Positions 63,199 to 64,000 of a DNA stretch of 64,000 bases are shown here, piece by piece. The stretch covers positions 237,339-301,338 of the forward strand of contig NZ_NIWD01000002.1 in NCBI RefSeq assembly GCF_002277025.1, given 5' to 3'. The number at the start of each line of letters is the position of its first letter. Position 1 is the stretch's first letter. The position numbers and the translations under genes were made by a program. The DNA comes from Sphingopyxis sp. GW247-27LB. GTDB taxonomy: Bacteria; Pseudomonadota; Alphaproteobacteria; Sphingomonadales; Sphingomonadaceae. The notes under the pieces were generated by a model that saw only the letters and a list, made by a program, of their open reading frames with translations, ran no database searches and was not told the DNA's origin.

Positions 63199-63920
63199 CA
63201 GCCTGGCTCCTTCTCCGCTGCGGCGCTGTCTTCGGGGGTCTCGCCGCGCTCGCGCTCCTCCATCCGCTCGCCGGTGACGACATAATAGACCATCTCGGCG
63301 ATGTTGGTCGCATGGTCGCCCATGCGCTCGAGGTTCTTGGCGACGAACAGCAGGTGCGCGCTCTCGGTGATATGCTTCGGATTTTCCATCATGAAGGTCA
63401 CGAGGGTGCGAAAGATGCTGTTGTAGAAATCGTCGACATTCTTGTCGCGCACGGTCACCCGCACCGCGAGCTCGGCGTCGCGCGCCGCGAAGCTGTCGAG
63501 CGCGTCATGGACGAGCTCGGCGACCAGCGACGACATCGAGGTCAGCACCGGGATCGCCTCGATCGAGCGCGTCGGGTCCATCAGCGCGACGCGCTTGGCG
63601 ATATTCTTCGCATAGTCGCCGATGCGCTCGACCACCGAGACGATCTTCAGCGCCGCGATCATCTCGCGCAGGTCGTCGGCCATCGGGGCCCTGAGGGCGA
63701 TCGTCTGGACGGTGAGCTGTTCGACCTCGGCCTCGAGCGCGTCGATCTTCTTGTCGCCCTCGACGACCTGTGCCGCAAGCTCCTGGTCGCCCTTGCCGAG
63801 CGCGGTCATCGCCTGGAGCAGCGCCTGTTCCGCGCGTCCGCCCATCTCGCTGATCAGCCCGCGCAGGCGGTTCAGATCCTCGTCGAAGGCCTTGACGGTA
63901 TGTTCGTTGACTATTGCCAT
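63198..63920 (-). CDS. phoU: Phosphate signalling accessory protein PhoU
   Basis: A 240-residue protein made of two PhoU repeats. Conserved GDYAKNIAKR (first repeat) and LERMGDHATNIAEMVYYVVTGE (second). It connects the Pst transporter with PhoR/PhoB and restrains the response when phosphate is plentiful. The C-terminal tail is acidic. It lies between pstB (25 bp upstream) and phoB (overlap), the common alphaproteobacterial order. Confidence 0.97.
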   Translation of the reverse strand: MAIVNEHTVKAFDEDLNRLRGLISEMGGRAEQALLQAMTALGKGDQELAAQVVEGDKKIDALEAEVEQLTVQTIALRAPMADDLREMIAALKIVSVVERIGDYAKNIAKRVALMDPTRSIEAIPVLTSMSSLVAELVHDALDSFAARDAELAVRVTVRDKNVDDFYNSIFRTLVTFMMENPKHITESAHLLFVAKNLERMGDHATNIAEMVYYVVTGERMEERERGETPEDSAAAEKEPG

Positions 63921-63945
63921 CGTAACTTCCTTTCGCGGCTATGGC

Positions 63946-64000
63946 TCAGCCATAGCGGCCGGTGATGTAATCCTTGGTGCGGTCCTGCTTCGGGTTGGTG
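63946..64000 (-). CDS. pstB: Phosphate ABC transporter ATP-binding protein PstB (C-terminal end only)
   Basis: Only the last 18 residues are in the window: TNPKQDRTKDYITGRYG and stop. This is the very conserved PstB C-terminus (TNPKxxxTxDYITGRFG in the family). The rest continues beyond the right edge. It supports a pst-phoU-phoB operon running toward lower coordinates. Confidence 0.92.
   Translation of the reverse strand, partial: TNPKQDRTKDYITGRYG

Overview
The window looks like a chromosomal segment of a sphingomonad alphaproteobacterium (Sphingopyxis or a close relative; inference). It is GC-rich and carries three large TonB-dependent receptors, a ManD closely resembling the Novosphingobium enzyme, a short SRP RNA just before dnaX, an E1-beta of pyruvate dehydrogenase with its own lipoyl domain, and many short palindromic repeats between genes. 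There is no insertion sequence, prophage or CRISPR array.

Layout. 1-6 kb: a bifunctional proline dehydrogenase (putA, running off the left edge) divergent from an Lrp/AsnC regulator, then a HerA-like ATPase and a small unknown gene between inverted repeat copies. 5.8-20 kb: a polysaccharide utilisation locus: a GntR/FadR regulator, a DUF4861 protein, D-mannonate dehydratase and a GH88/GH105 hydrolase, two TonB-dependent receptors, two alginate-lyase-family enzymes and a beta-helix protein. Three promoter regions share two palindromic motifs, so the locus looks like one regulon. 20-24 kb: fdhD, a DUF1345 membrane protein and a YdeP-type molybdoenzyme. 24-27 kb: trmJ-nrdR-small membrane protein-glyA-rpiB in one direction. 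27-30 kb: a hydrolase and a cysteine desulfurase/ferredoxin pair around a Fur-box-like site. 30-36 kb: SRP RNA, dnaX-ybaB, lon, an HU gene and tRNA-Val. 36-43 kb: a two-component system, a glutathione S-transferase and chorismate mutase pair, polyprenyl diphosphate synthase, hrpB and an NDUFS4-like gene.

43-49.6 kb: a second accessory locus: a PF10118 protein, a large TonB-dependent receptor, a TetR regulator and an exported repeat-rich protein; matching TTGACA-N4-TGTCAA palindromes lie on the promoters of the target genes. 49.6-51.6 kb: small envelope or stress-type genes (DUF4170, DUF883-like, holin-like, a Lys/Ala-rich protein). 51.8-58.4 kb: eno, ftsB, pdhA-pdhB, a squalene/phytoene-synthase-like gene, cysE, a 264-bp structured element with 31-bp terminal inverted repeats, and a DUF2794 gene. 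58.4-60.6 kb: a multi-pass membrane protein and an SDR dehydrogenase. 60.6-64 kb: a phosphate-starvation block: an OprP/OprO-like porin behind Pho-box repeats, then phoB, phoU and the end of pstB.

The most interesting parts are the two locus-specific operator sets, the structured element between cysE and the DUF2794 gene, and the paired lyases translationally coupled to their receptor.
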